Assembly: GCA_965219935.1 (NCBI GenBank)
Contig: CBDCOU010000003.1
Coordinates: 4,216,001-4,280,000 of the forward strand
DNA from: Bin34 sp965219935
GTDB taxonomy: Bacteria; Chloroflexota; Anaerolineae; Caldilineales; Caldilineaceae
Reading direction: 5' to 3'
Length of the DNA: 64,000 bases
Part shown: positions 53,674-62,523 of the stretch, piece after piece
Position numbering within the stretch: the stretch's first letter is position 1
Layout: each line of letters begins with the position of its first letter
Program-made: the position numbers and the translations under genes
Notes under the pieces: model-generated
Database searches by the model: none
What the model saw: the letters and a program-made list of their open reading frames with translations, nothing else
Told to the model about the DNA's origin: nothing

Positions 53674-55077
53674 ATGAACAACCCCGTTCGTCTGTGTGCC
53701 GTCTGGCTGTTGGTCGTCCTGGTTCTGTGGTCGTCGGCCTCAATGTCGGTTGTGGCGGCCGGGTCCGGTGCTTCTGCCTGCGACCCGTCCCTGGAGTCAC
53801 TGGACCGAATCCAGTCGCGCGAGCAGATCAGAGCCTTCGTCTACTGTGCGATCCAAACCATTGAGGAACAGGGATGGGAAGCCGCCAAACGGGCGTTCCA
53901 GTCCGATCCGCGTTGGCTGTCCAATGGCATGTTCCTGTTTGCGGGCACCGACGATATGAAAGTGGATTTCGTAGCCGGGTCGGAGACGCTGCTGCCGGGT
54001 GATGATGTAGCCAATCTGCAGGATGATCACGGCCACTACCTCGCCCGGGACATGTACCGCATCGCCGGCAACTGGGGTGAGGGATTTGTCTACTACGACA
54101 TCCTGGATCGCCAAAGCGGACTGACGCTGCCGAAGACCTCCTTTGTCAAGCGGTTGGACATGGACGGCACCCCCTACATCCTGGGGGCGGGTTTCCACGC
54201 TCCGTCGGATCCTGCCCACTGCCATCCCGACCTCGTCCGGGCGGAGTACGTGTACAGTGCCGTCGACACCGAAAACTTCGTGGACTGTGCTGCGCGTTTG
54301 GTCCTGGACAAGGGGCTTCTGGCCCTGTTCGAGCTCATGGTGCCCGGGGGACGCTGGAACCACGGCCCGACCTATGTCTTCATACACGAACTGGGCACGC
54401 TGACCATGGCTGCACATCGCAATCCGGAATTGGTGGGCCTGGACCGCACCGATCGGGTCGATCCGGACGGCGTCCTGATCACCCAGGAGATACGGCGCGT
54501 GGTCCAGCGCTACGGCGATGGCTATGTCTACTACACCAACGTCAACCCATCCACTGGCGAACTGCAGCGCAAGGCCTCGTATGTCAAGGGGTTCAAGCTC
54601 GGCGGACGCTGGTACTCGATCGGCAGCGGGTTGTATCAGCGCTCCGCGGCCTGTAAGGCGGCCCCGTCGGCCTCCACCATCCACAGCCGGGACGACATTG
54701 TGGCCTTCGTTGCATGCGTCCGCGACCTGATCGCGGAACGGGGCGAGTTGGCCTTTCCACTGCTGACCGGCCATCCGCAGTTTCGGTCACCCGGCTACTA
54801 CGCGTTCGTCTTCAACCAGCAGTGCCGGGACGTTCTTTATCCCCTGGACTACCATGCCGGCGATTTCAGCTGTGACCTTGAGGATGTCGAGGGCACGAAG
54901 ATTGTGCAGGAAATCCTGAGGGCGGGCCTGGAGACGGAGAACCAGCAGGGCTGGGTGTCCTATCGATGGCTCAACCCAGCCACGGACCGGGTGGAGATGA
55001 AGGAGTCGTTTGTCATGAAGGTCTCCCTCAACGGTGAAGACATGGTGGTGGGCGCGGGGATTTACACGGGAGAATAG
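53674..55077 (+). CDS. Secreted protein with three Cache-like domains
   Basis: A 467-residue protein with a signal peptide (LCAVWLLVVLVLWSSASMSV) and no membrane anchor after it. It consists of three repeats of about 140 residues. Each begins with a short helix and R(E/D)xIRAFVYCAI-type segment and ends in a strand pair such as EGFVYYDILDRQSG..PKTSFVK or DGYVYYTNVNPSTG..KASYVK, the pattern of small-molecule-binding Cache domains normally found outside chemoreceptors. No signalling domain follows, so it may be a free periplasmic or surface sensor or binding protein. ATG at 53674 chosen because it begins the signal peptide. Confidence 0.82.
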   Translation: MNNPVRLCAVWLLVVLVLWSSASMSVVAAGSGASACDPSLESLDRIQSREQIRAFVYCAIQTIEEQGWEAAKRAFQSDPRWLSNGMFLFAGTDDMKVDFVAGSETLLPGDDVANLQDDHGHYLARDMYRIAGNWGEGFVYYDILDRQSGLTLPKTSFVKRLDMDGTPYILGAGFHAPSDPAHCHPDLVRAEYVYSAVDTENFVDCAARLVLDKGLLALFELMVPGGRWNHGPTYVFIHELGTLTMAAHRNPELVGLDRTDRVDPDGVLITQEIRRVVQRYGDGYVYYTNVNPSTGELQRKASYVKGFKLGGRWYSIGSGLYQRSAACKAAPSASTIHSRDDIVAFVACVRDLIAERGELAFPLLTGHPQFRSPGYYAFVFNQQCRDVLYPLDYHAGDFSCDLEDVEGTKIVQEILRAGLETENQQGWVSYRWLNPATDRVEMKESFVMKVSLNGEDMVVGAGIYTGE

Positions 55078-55114
55078 ACCGGTAGGCTGCCGGTTTGACC
55101 AAGCAATTTGAAGG

Positions 55115-55148
55115 TTATCCCAAAAATAGTTGGGATAAGTTGGGATAA
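55115..55148. repeat. Inverted and direct repeat cluster between convergent genes
   Basis: TTATCCCAA is followed, after six bases, by two direct copies of its complement, TTGGGATAA (55130-55138 and 55140-55148). The RNA can fold with either copy, giving two alternative hairpins. It lies 38 bases after the Cache-like gene and about 160 bases from the end of the convergent MFS gene, a place for a terminator or protein-binding site. Confidence 0.6.
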
Positions 55149-55309
55149 CACATGGGATTTCCGGCAACTGGCCTGGGATTTATCGATTGAACGGCTTCCG
55201 GCGTGAAACCCGGTGGTCCCAGGCCGCGGTCCGCGGGATCTTGGATGCCTCGGTGGCCCGGACCGGAAACGGGGAAGCCGTGCCGTCCGCATTGAACAGT
55301 GAAGCCGGA

Positions 55310-56524
55310 TCAGTTCTGTGCCGACGGCTCGCGCATGAACCCGATGTTCAAAACGGTACATCCGAGCATGCCTGCGACAGCCAGCAGGGACGGGCCGGTG
55401 ATGCCCAGGCGCAGGAAACTCCACGGTCCGCTAAAGCCGCCGAGGGCGGATGCGGTGAAGTTGGCGGCGCCCATCATCGACATCATTTGCCCTCGGCGGT
55501 GGCTGTCCTGTTCGCTGGCAAAGGCCAACAGGGAGACGATGGCGAACTCCAGGGCCACGCGCATGAGCATCAAACCCCCAACGGCACCGACGAGACTGGT
55601 TCCCAATACCGGCAGCAGCACGAACGCCGCGATGGCCAGGACCCCGCCTCCCATTACGGCTCGGCGTTTCCCGATGCGGTCGCTGTATGCGCTGGCGCCG
55701 ACGCTGCCGCAGAGGTCCGCAATGCCCATGGCCATGGCCACGCGGCCCATGTCCCCGGCACCGAGGCCGTAGGTCTGGGTCAGCCAGTCCCCGAACACAA
55801 TCAGCACGTTGAACATGGCAAACGACAGGCACCCGGTGCAGGCGATGGTGGCCCAGGCCGACGTGGACAGGGAACCCACAAGATCGGCCAACTGCCGGCG
55901 TCGGCCGGCCGCGGGGTCGACCGGGCGCTGCCGGGCGCTTTCCGGATGACCGGGCGGCAGCAGGTAATACAGAATGGACAGGACGGCCAAGCCGATGCCC
56001 AAAATGACAAACGGCATTTCCCAACTGGTTCGTTCGATGATCCAGCCGGCTGTCGACAAACCGGCAATGCCTGCGAAGGCCCAGCCGTATTCCACAATCC
56101 CTATGCCGCGGGCCCGCATGGAATAACGCAACCGGTGGCTCAGATATCCCTGCAACGTAGGCACAAAGGCAAGGGCGGCGATGCCGGACAGGATGAACCC
56201 GAAAACCTTGACAGGCAGGTTTGGCCCCAGCGCCAACAACAAAAAACCGGCCGACAGGGCCAGAAGTTCGACACGCAACCACTTTCGGAATCCTTGACGG
56301 TCGGCGAGGGCGCCAAAAACAGGCGACAGCAGTCCGGTCAGGTTGCGCAGTCCCAGGAGCTGGCCCATCCGGGTTGTACTTAGTCCCAACCCACCGGCCA
56401 GCATGGGTAGGAAGGGGTAGAAAATCTGGAATCCCGTGTCCGTCAGGCATCGCGTCACCAGCGCCATGCCAATTAACCCGACGAGCGACTCCCGGGCGCG
56501 GTGGAAAAGTTCACGCCGCCGCAT
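55310..56524 (-). CDS. Major facilitator superfamily transporter
   Basis: About 404 residues and 12 predicted helices. Features include the MFS loop GALADRQGFRKWLRVELL between helices 2 and 3 (motif A-like) and SDRIGKRRAVMGGG in the matching loop of the second half. The profile is that of a drug or sugar exporter; the substrate is unknown. The ATG at 56524 was chosen; a GTG 15 bases upstream is equally plausible. It converges on the Cache-like gene. Confidence 0.88.
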   Translation of the reverse strand: MRRRELFHRARESLVGLIGMALVTRCLTDTGFQIFYPFLPMLAGGLGLSTTRMGQLLGLRNLTGLLSPVFGALADRQGFRKWLRVELLALSAGFLLLALGPNLPVKVFGFILSGIAALAFVPTLQGYLSHRLRYSMRARGIGIVEYGWAFAGIAGLSTAGWIIERTSWEMPFVILGIGLAVLSILYYLLPPGHPESARQRPVDPAAGRRRQLADLVGSLSTSAWATIACTGCLSFAMFNVLIVFGDWLTQTYGLGAGDMGRVAMAMGIADLCGSVGASAYSDRIGKRRAVMGGGVLAIAAFVLLPVLGTSLVGAVGGLMLMRVALEFAIVSLLAFASEQDSHRRGQMMSMMGAANFTASALGGFSGPWSFLRLGITGPSLLAVAGMLGCTVLNIGFMREPSAQN

Positions 56525-56987
56525 TGCGTCAGCCGCCACACGCGGTCTGCCTTGCAGGTGTCCGGCGAGGATGGGCAGCCGGGATCCGACGGTTGGCGAA
56601 CCAACGTGTCAGCGTTTGGGGGCGGTTGGACGATGCGAGTGCGTTGATCATCGGAAGGCACTATGCCGACGATTTTCCTTGTTTGTCCATATGATGACAC
56701 CGGCAGGCGGACATGTGAAACCGGCACCAGGTTGGAGGGACGCATGCGTGGCGTCCGGCCGAGTGGAAAACCCGCGCAGCTACTGCTGCCGGGCATGGCT
56801 GCCCGTGTGCCAGCCTCGAATGTCGGGGAAGGGTCAACAGCCGACGGGCTTCCAGCAAGGAAGCCCGTCAAATTGCAGTCTTGGCGTAACCGGCACCGGT
56901 CCCGCGCCACTTGGGGCGGAGGGCATCCGACGCCTTGCGCGACCTGGGGTGCAGCCCGTCGGTCGTTGCCAGCGACGAACGGTTTGC
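56525..56987. other. Intergenic stretch, nothing recognised
   Basis: A 460-base gap between two genes of the same direction. The open frames on both strands are Arg/Pro/Gly-rich and match nothing I know. It should contain the promoter of the MFS gene, but no clear hexamers were found. Confidence 0.45.
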
Positions 56988-57677
56988 CTAGGCAACACTT
57001 CCGGCCAACAGGCGTTGCAGTCCGGCCACGTCGTCGAGTGTCACCTGCATCCGCCCGCGCGTGATGAGGCCCTTGTCGGAGAGGTCGTGCAACACGTTGG
57101 TGACCGTTTCGCGGTTGGTGCCGATGGAATCGGCGATGTCCTGGTGGCCCAAATCAGTCAGCACGGTGGTGCCGGCCGACTTGGCCAGGTTCAGCAGGGC
57201 GCGCACGACCCTCAGCATCACGGGGTCGAGGCGGATACTGCGCAAATGGTCCAGCACGTTGCGGCCCTTCGAACTTTCGCTCTCCAGCATTCGCACCATG
57301 ATGGAGGGGAACCGCTGCTGCAGGTACTTGAAGTTGCGCCGCGTGATCTCGACGCACACCGTGTCCGTGTGGGCTTCGGCGCGCGAGCTGTGCATGCGGT
57401 GGCCCTTCAGGATGGTTTGCTCGCCGAAGAAGCCGTTGGCGCCGATGCGGCCCACAATCACATGCTGGCGGGGCGATTGCCGGGTGAGGACCACCTCGCC
57501 GTCCAGCACCAGGTAGACTGCTTCGCAGTCGTCGCCCGATCGGTAGAAGCAGTCGCCGGCGTTTCTGTGCAGCACGCGCACAGCCGGGCAGACATCCCTG
57601 GCCAAGTCTTTGTCCGGGATGTCGCCGAACAGAAAGTGGCGTGCCAGTTGCTGGGAGAGTTCCTGGTAGTTGTGCAT
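56988..57677 (-). CDS. Crp/Fnr-family transcriptional regulator
   Basis: A 229-residue regulator. Residues 10-125 form a cyclic-nucleotide-type beta barrel (AGDCFYRSGDDCEAVYLVLDG; GANGFFGEQTILKG), a long dimer helix follows, and the C-terminal winged helix has the recognition segment GHQDIADSIGTNRETVTNVL. It lacks the Cys cluster of oxygen-sensing FNR. GAGG lies nine bases before the ATG at 57677. The signal and targets are unknown; a 700-base non-coding stretch lies upstream. Confidence 0.93.
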   Translation of the reverse strand: MHNYQELSQQLARHFLFGDIPDKDLARDVCPAVRVLHRNAGDCFYRSGDDCEAVYLVLDGEVVLTRQSPRQHVIVGRIGANGFFGEQTILKGHRMHSSRAEAHTDTVCVEITRRNFKYLQQRFPSIMVRMLESESSKGRNVLDHLRSIRLDPVMLRVVRALLNLAKSAGTTVLTDLGHQDIADSIGTNRETVTNVLHDLSDKGLITRGRMQVTLDDVAGLQRLLAGSVA

Positions 57678-58442
57678 GGGTGTGATCCTCTTCCGGATGA
57701 TGGCCGCGGATGCAGCATGCATCCCGCGGCCGTCCTGCATGCTTGATGTCCAAAGTCTAGGTCCGGTTCGGCCCGTTGGACGTTAAGGTCGCGTTAAGGC
57801 AGAGTTTGTGTTCTGCGGAGCCTCCTGGGCAGATGGCTAGACCGGTTGCGGCACGGTGCGTTGGGCGGAGAGTCCCGGTATTTGGATCGGACCGCAAGGC
57901 GAGCAGGTCCCCAAGGGGCATCAAACGCCAAATTGGTGGATGTGGCATGGGACTGGACCAGCGTGGCGACTATCAATCCTGGGAACTTCCTTCTTGACTT
58001 ACGCCATCGCCGCCGCCCCGGTTGCTCGGATGGCCCACGCGGAAGTTTCCCCGGTGTCTTCAGGCTGTGCGACCAACATTGCCGTGCCACCGACGTGAGG
58101 CGTGGACCGCCACTCCAGCGTTCGGCAGCGTTTCACCCAACCAACCGGACCAAGTTCAGGCTCAGGGATACCTCCTGGCTCCCTCGGCTTGGCGCGAGCA
58201 CTGCGGTCCTTGGTTCGCACCCCTCCCAACTTGAGGATACGCGCGGAACCGTGAAAACGTTCGATCCCTATGGCTTGGGCCTCGGCCGGCCTCTGAGGCC
58301 CTCCCATGGATCGGCCCGTTGGCTCACGGACCCGACGTGCGCGAACCACTGACAAGACACCGGTGGCAATCGATGCCGGTTTGGATAATCAGGCAATTTG
58401 GGTGGTTGCCAAGCCCTGAACACTCTTGCCTGTCGAACCGAG
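57678..58442. other. Long intergenic stretch, nothing recognised
   Basis: About 760 bases with no supportable gene on either strand. Frames are short or Arg/Pro-rich. The region upstream of the Crp/Fnr gene should contain its promoter. Confidence 0.5.
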
Positions 58443-58724
58443 TCAGTTGTCTCTACATACAAAAACAGAACAGGGACAGCCCACAGGGTGTCCCCAGAGT
58501 CCGCAGCCATGGCCGTACAAGGAAGAATCCGACTGCATCTCATCCAACATGAGATTGCCCAGGCGCGCCCAGAGGTTGGCGGGTACCGGTTCTTCGTTGA
58601 GGTTGACCTTGGCGTGGCTTGGAGCCAAGGCCAGACCGGTTTGCAGACCCAAGGTCGCTGTGACCAAACCTGCGACACCGAGAAAGTCCCGACGGGTCAG
58701 CTTGCCCGGTTTGTCTCGAGTCAT
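58443..58724 (-). pseudogene. Truncated gene with Tat signal peptide
   Basis: A 93-residue frame beginning with a clear Tat leader: TRRDFLGVAGLVTATLGLQT, then AHAK-like cleavage region (APSHAKV). AGGAAGAGG precedes the ATG. The remaining 50 residues (EEPVPANLWARLGNLMLDEM and a Gly/Cys-rich end) match nothing I recognise and the frame closes early. It is most likely the 5' end of a lost exported protein, though a tiny exported protein cannot be excluded. Confidence 0.5.
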
Positions 58725-58926
58725 GCCCGCCTCTTCCTGCTTCATGGTGTTGATCCCCAGCGTGCCAACTTCAAAGTGAGGGCCAAGACAATGTTGATTC
58801 TACCCTTTTTCAGTGTGCACTCAATCGTCGCTGTGTCGAGAGAACACGCTCTCTAGAGCATTTCCCTAATATACAATCATGTAGGTGCCGTGTCATGAGC
58901 CGGCACATCACACGATACTTCTCCTC

Positions 58927-59559
58927 GTGAACCGCAACGACCTTGTCACGGCGGCAATGGCCGCAGGCGGACATCGGGTGCGGTACTCTCCGGCCCATGT
59001 CCAGAAGCTATTCTTCCTGATTGATCAGGAGTTGGCTCCACATGTGGGCGGACCGCACTTCCGATTTGAACCTTTCCATTACGGACCCTTTGATCGCGAC
59101 GTGTACAGGGTCCTCGATGCCTTGGCTTCCATGGGGTGGCTTGACACGGTTGCAAAAGGGAATCTCTTCCTCTACCGCCTGACAGAAATGGGGCAGGCGG
59201 TGGGTGATACCATCTTGGCTGCCCGCCCACCCGAGGTTGCAGCATGTCTCGGCGAGTGTGCCCGTTGGGTCCGAGTTCAATCGTTTCGGAGCCTGGTCAC
59301 GGAGATCTACGCACGATATCCGGGCATGGCGGCCAACAGCCGGGTTCCCGACCTGGTGAAACGGGCCCGGGAGCAGAGGCGGACCCAATCCAAGAGCCGC
59401 GCCTTCGTGCAGGGGTTTGGAAGCATTCTGAATCTGGCTCCCAGAACTCCCAATCCCTTCCACGACGATGTTCAGAAGGCGTTAGCTGACGACTGGCATG
59501 CCATCGGGGACGATTGGCGGAACCTGGTTGCTCCGTTTCCCAAGTTCCCACACGGATGA
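58927..59559 (+). CDS. SocA/Panacea-like domain protein, candidate antitoxin
   Basis: A 210-residue soluble protein starting with GTG. Residues about 15-80 (YSPAHVQKLFFLIDQELAPH, then FRFEPFHYGPFDRDVYRVLD) follow the helical pattern of the SocA/Panacea (formerly DUF4065) domain: hxKLxxLxxh followed by FxxxxYGPFDxxVYxxL. Panacea proteins serve as antitoxins for many different toxins. The Arg/Lys-rich C-terminal part may contact the partner. Its stop overlaps the start of the next gene by ATGA, so the two are made together. The assignment rests on motif memory and should be tested by profile search. Confidence 0.7.
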   Translation: MNRNDLVTAAMAAGGHRVRYSPAHVQKLFFLIDQELAPHVGGPHFRFEPFHYGPFDRDVYRVLDALASMGWLDTVAKGNLFLYRLTEMGQAVGDTILAARPPEVAACLGECARWVRVQSFRSLVTEIYARYPGMAANSRVPDLVKRAREQRRTQSKSRAFVQGFGSILNLAPRTPNPFHDDVQKALADDWHAIGDDWRNLVAPFPKFPHG

Positions 59560-59987
59560 GTGGTGATACCCGGAATCCGGAGACGGATTTGGATCCGGCG
59601 CGCAATTCGGACCCTGTTGAGCCGGTACCTGTACCGCGCGAGGGTCCCGAAAGCGACGAATCGTTCCTGGAACTGCGAACCGAATCGCATATTGGGCCAC
59701 TTCCGCACCCTAAAACCCTCGCCGAATACGACCAATGGGTACCCGGTACCGGGAAAGTCATCGTAGACAATTGGCTGAAGGAATCGAAGACTCGCAGAAA
59801 AACCTATCAATGGACCGCGGTCCGCATCCCCATAATCGGTCAGGTGATGGGTTTCGTGGTTGTTGCAGGCGCACTGGTGATTAGCGGATACGCGATACAC
59901 CTAGGGCAATCGTTGGCGGGGTTTGGTGTGGTCTTCGCGGCCCTTGCTTCCGTGGCGGGAGCATGGATCGCGGGCAGAAGGCCATAA
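59556..59987 (+). CDS. DUF2335-like membrane protein, candidate toxin
   Basis: A 143-residue protein: an acidic, Pro-rich N-terminus (about 1-45), the segment HIGPLPHPKTLAEYDQWVPG with the DUF2335 pattern, a basic helix (ESKTRRKTYQWTAVR) and two adjacent membrane helices (VMGFVVVAGALVISGYAI and FGVVFAALASVAGAWIAG). The ATG overlaps the preceding stop. Small two-helix membrane proteins paired with Panacea antitoxins can be membrane-damaging toxins, but DUF2335 proteins are uncharacterised and often phage-associated. Toxicity is inference from context. Confidence 0.7.
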   Translation: MSGDTRNPETDLDPARNSDPVEPVPVPREGPESDESFLELRTESHIGPLPHPKTLAEYDQWVPGTGKVIVDNWLKESKTRRKTYQWTAVRIPIIGQVMGFVVVAGALVISGYAIHLGQSLAGFGVVFAALASVAGAWIAGRRP

Positions 59988-60508
59988 CGAGGGTCCTCCT
60001 TGCTGGGTACGTCAAACATCATGGTAGGCATTCTCGCCATCTCCGTGCCTGGAACCAATATCAACCAGATTGAAACAGTGCCTCTTCCTCCCTGTTGGGG
60101 ATGTGCCGGGAGGCCGGAGGTCGAACGGGCACCGGCTCCTTGATGCAATTCGCCATAGGCCGAAGCACCCATCAACAGGCACTTGGATACCGCCGCATCT
60201 CCTCCCGATGCGACGATACACGGGGCGAGGGATTGCGTCCAATGGACTCGGCTGGGGAACATGCTGCACGGTACGGGTCGGCATTCAGCCCTCCGCCGCT
60301 CTGTGCAGGGCGAGACCAGGCAGTTTCTTGGCCCCTGTTTGCTCTGAAGCGTCCGAACTCAGGCAAATCATGAATCGAACAATCCAACCGTGCTAGGATC
60401 CGGACTGCCTTTTGCGGCCCAAATTCACTTTGCGGAAAACAGTGGGACGCGGCCAGTGTGTCCTGCGCCGTGCCCGGCAGTTCCGTACGCCAATCCGAAA
60501 GACCTGCA
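59988..60508. other. Intergenic stretch, nothing recognised
   Basis: About 520 bases before ABC cluster 2. No gene remnant was identified. The promoter of the permease genes should be here, but no strong -35/-10 pair was found. Confidence 0.45.
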
Positions 60509-61468
60509 ATGACCGTCTCTGCCCAGGTACCAGCACCCAGTCAGCCGGTGGCTGCCGCGCGCCCGCGGCTTCGCTGGTCCGAGATGTCCGGCCTGGCGCG
60601 GCGCGAGGCGATTGAGGGTTACCTGTTCCTGCTGCCCAACATCGTCGCCTTCTTCGTCTTCCTGGCCGGCCCCATGCTGGCGGCGGTGTACTTCGCCTTC
60701 ACGAACTACGATCTGACCTGGCCGCCCCGGTTCACCTTCCTCGAGAACTTCCAGGTCATGTTCACCAACGACCTGTTCTGGCAGGTGTTCGGGCAGACCT
60801 TCTACTGGGCCTTCGGGATGGTTCCGGCCACGATCGTGCTGGCGCTGGGGCTGGCCTTGATGATCAACCGGGAAATGCACGGGGTTCTCACCTACCGCCT
60901 GGTCTACTTCATCCCGCACGTGACCCTGAGCGTGGCCGCCTCCATCGTGTGGCTGTGGGTCTACCACCCCGAGGTGGGGTTCCTGAACCTCCTGCTCAGC
61001 TATGTCGGGATTGACGGCCCCCAATGGCTTCTGAACCGGCGCACGGCCATGCCGTCCCTGATCCTGATGGGCTGGTGGAAGAGCATCGGCTTTGCCATGC
61101 TGATCTTCCTGGCCGGCCTGCAGGGCATCCCGGCAGAACTGTACGAGGCTGCCGTGATGGACGGGGCCAATCCGCGCCAGCGCTTCTGGGCCATCACGGT
61201 GCCGATGCTGTCGCCCGCCATCTTCTTTGTCATGGTGACCTCCATCATCGGCGCCTTCCAGGGTTTCGATGTCTTTTACCTGATGACCCGCGGCGGCCCG
61301 GCCAATGCGACCACCACGATGGTGCTGCACATCTACAACAACGGCTTCCTCTACCTGAAGATGGGGTTCGCCTCCGCCATGGCGATGGTGTTGTTCGCCA
61401 CGATTATGCTCTTCACCCTGGGGCAGTGGCTGTATGCCCGCAACTGGGTGCACGGCTTCGCCGACTGA
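60509..61468 (+). CDS. Sugar ABC transporter permease, MalF/UgpA type (cluster 2)
   Basis: A 319-residue membrane protein with six predicted helices. The first is FLLPNIVAFFVFLAGPMLAA, and the EAA loop is ELYEAAVMDGANPRQRFWAI near 211-230. The segment FDVFYLMTRGGPANATTTMV is characteristic of MalF-type sugar permeases. The ATG at 60509 gives family length. It is the first gene of a permease-permease-binding protein cluster, a different order from cluster 1. No ATPase is encoded. Confidence 0.93.
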   Translation: MTVSAQVPAPSQPVAAARPRLRWSEMSGLARREAIEGYLFLLPNIVAFFVFLAGPMLAAVYFAFTNYDLTWPPRFTFLENFQVMFTNDLFWQVFGQTFYWAFGMVPATIVLALGLALMINREMHGVLTYRLVYFIPHVTLSVAASIVWLWVYHPEVGFLNLLLSYVGIDGPQWLLNRRTAMPSLILMGWWKSIGFAMLIFLAGLQGIPAELYEAAVMDGANPRQRFWAITVPMLSPAIFFVMVTSIIGAFQGFDVFYLMTRGGPANATTTMVLHIYNNGFLYLKMGFASAMAMVLFATIMLFTLGQWLYARNWVHGFAD

Positions 61469-61510
61469 CGACAACCACCGGCGATCGACGCACTTGGCAC
61501 CGGGATTCAC

Positions 61511-62413
61511 ATGGCCGTAAAGCAGGAAACCTTGCAGCCCGCCCGCAAACTGCAGGCGGTTGGGCAGGACGGCATGTCCAAGTCCGGCGCCAAGCGCGTC
61601 GGAGACCTCTTCACGCACCTGATTCTGGCCGCGGGCTCGATCGTGATGGTGGGGCCGTTCGCGTGGATGCTGTCGTCGTCGATCAAGACCCAATACGAGA
61701 TCTACAAGTTCCCTCCCACCCTGATCCCGGAGTCCATCCAGTGGATCAACTACCTGGTGGTGTTCGAGCAAACCGCCCTGGGTCGCTACGTGGGCAACAG
61801 CATGTTTGTGTCCCTGTCGGTGACGCTGGGCGTGCTTCTGACCTCGTCCCTGGCCGGCTACTCCTTCTCGCGCCTCAACTTCCCGGGCCGGGACAAGATC
61901 TTCCTGATGTACCTGGGTACCATGATGATCCCGGGCGCCATCCTCCTGATCCCCAGCTTCGTGCTGATGCGGACCTTCAACTGGATTGACACCTACTACG
62001 CCCTGATTGTGCCCGGCGTGGTGAGCGCCTGGGGTACTTTCCTGATGCGCCAGTTCATGATGTCCATCCCGCGGGAGCTGGAGGATGCGGCCTACATCGA
62101 CGGAGCCACCCGCCTGCGCATCTACTGGACTGTGATCCTGCCGGTCTCCAAGCCGGTCATCGCGACCCTGGCCATCTTCACCTTCATGGGGGTCTGGAAC
62201 GAACTGCTGTGGCCGGTGATCATTCTGCGCTCGCCGGAGAAGTTCACCCTGCCCATGGGCTTGGCCAAGTTCCAGAGCCGTTTCCCCAACCGGACGCCCT
62301 GGCACCTGATCATGGCGGCCAGCACCCTGTCCGTGCTGCCCATCCTGTTCCTGTTCATGGCCGGGCAGAAGTACTATGTGCAGGGCATCGTGACCACCGG
62401 TCTCAAGGGGTAG
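61511..62413 (+). CDS. Sugar ABC transporter permease, MalG/UgpE type (cluster 2)
   Basis: A 300-residue membrane protein with six predicted helices and the MalG-type WMLSSSIKTQYEIYKFPP segment after the first. The EAA loop is ELEDAAYIDGATRLRIYWTV near 198-217, and the chain ends YYVQGIVTTGLKG, typical of this partner. It starts 42 bases after the first permease and is followed by the binding-protein gene after about 110 bases. Confidence 0.93.
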   Translation: MAVKQETLQPARKLQAVGQDGMSKSGAKRVGDLFTHLILAAGSIVMVGPFAWMLSSSIKTQYEIYKFPPTLIPESIQWINYLVVFEQTALGRYVGNSMFVSLSVTLGVLLTSSLAGYSFSRLNFPGRDKIFLMYLGTMMIPGAILLIPSFVLMRTFNWIDTYYALIVPGVVSAWGTFLMRQFMMSIPRELEDAAYIDGATRLRIYWTVILPVSKPVIATLAIFTFMGVWNELLWPVIILRSPEKFTLPMGLAKFQSRFPNRTPWHLIMAASTLSVLPILFLFMAGQKYYVQGIVTTGLKG

Positions 62414-62523
62414 TTACGCAGCCCGCGCACACGAGGATTGCCATATCGCCGCGGTGCGGCCCGCCCGCCGCCGCGGTTCCGTCTTGCTTGTTTTGTCTTG
62501 GCAACCAACAAGGAGTTAGTGAA

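Noticed and set aside
60425..62305. A 626-codon open frame on the minus strand
   Set aside because: It is antisense to the two cluster 2 permeases and consists of His/Gln/Gly-rich sequence without domains.
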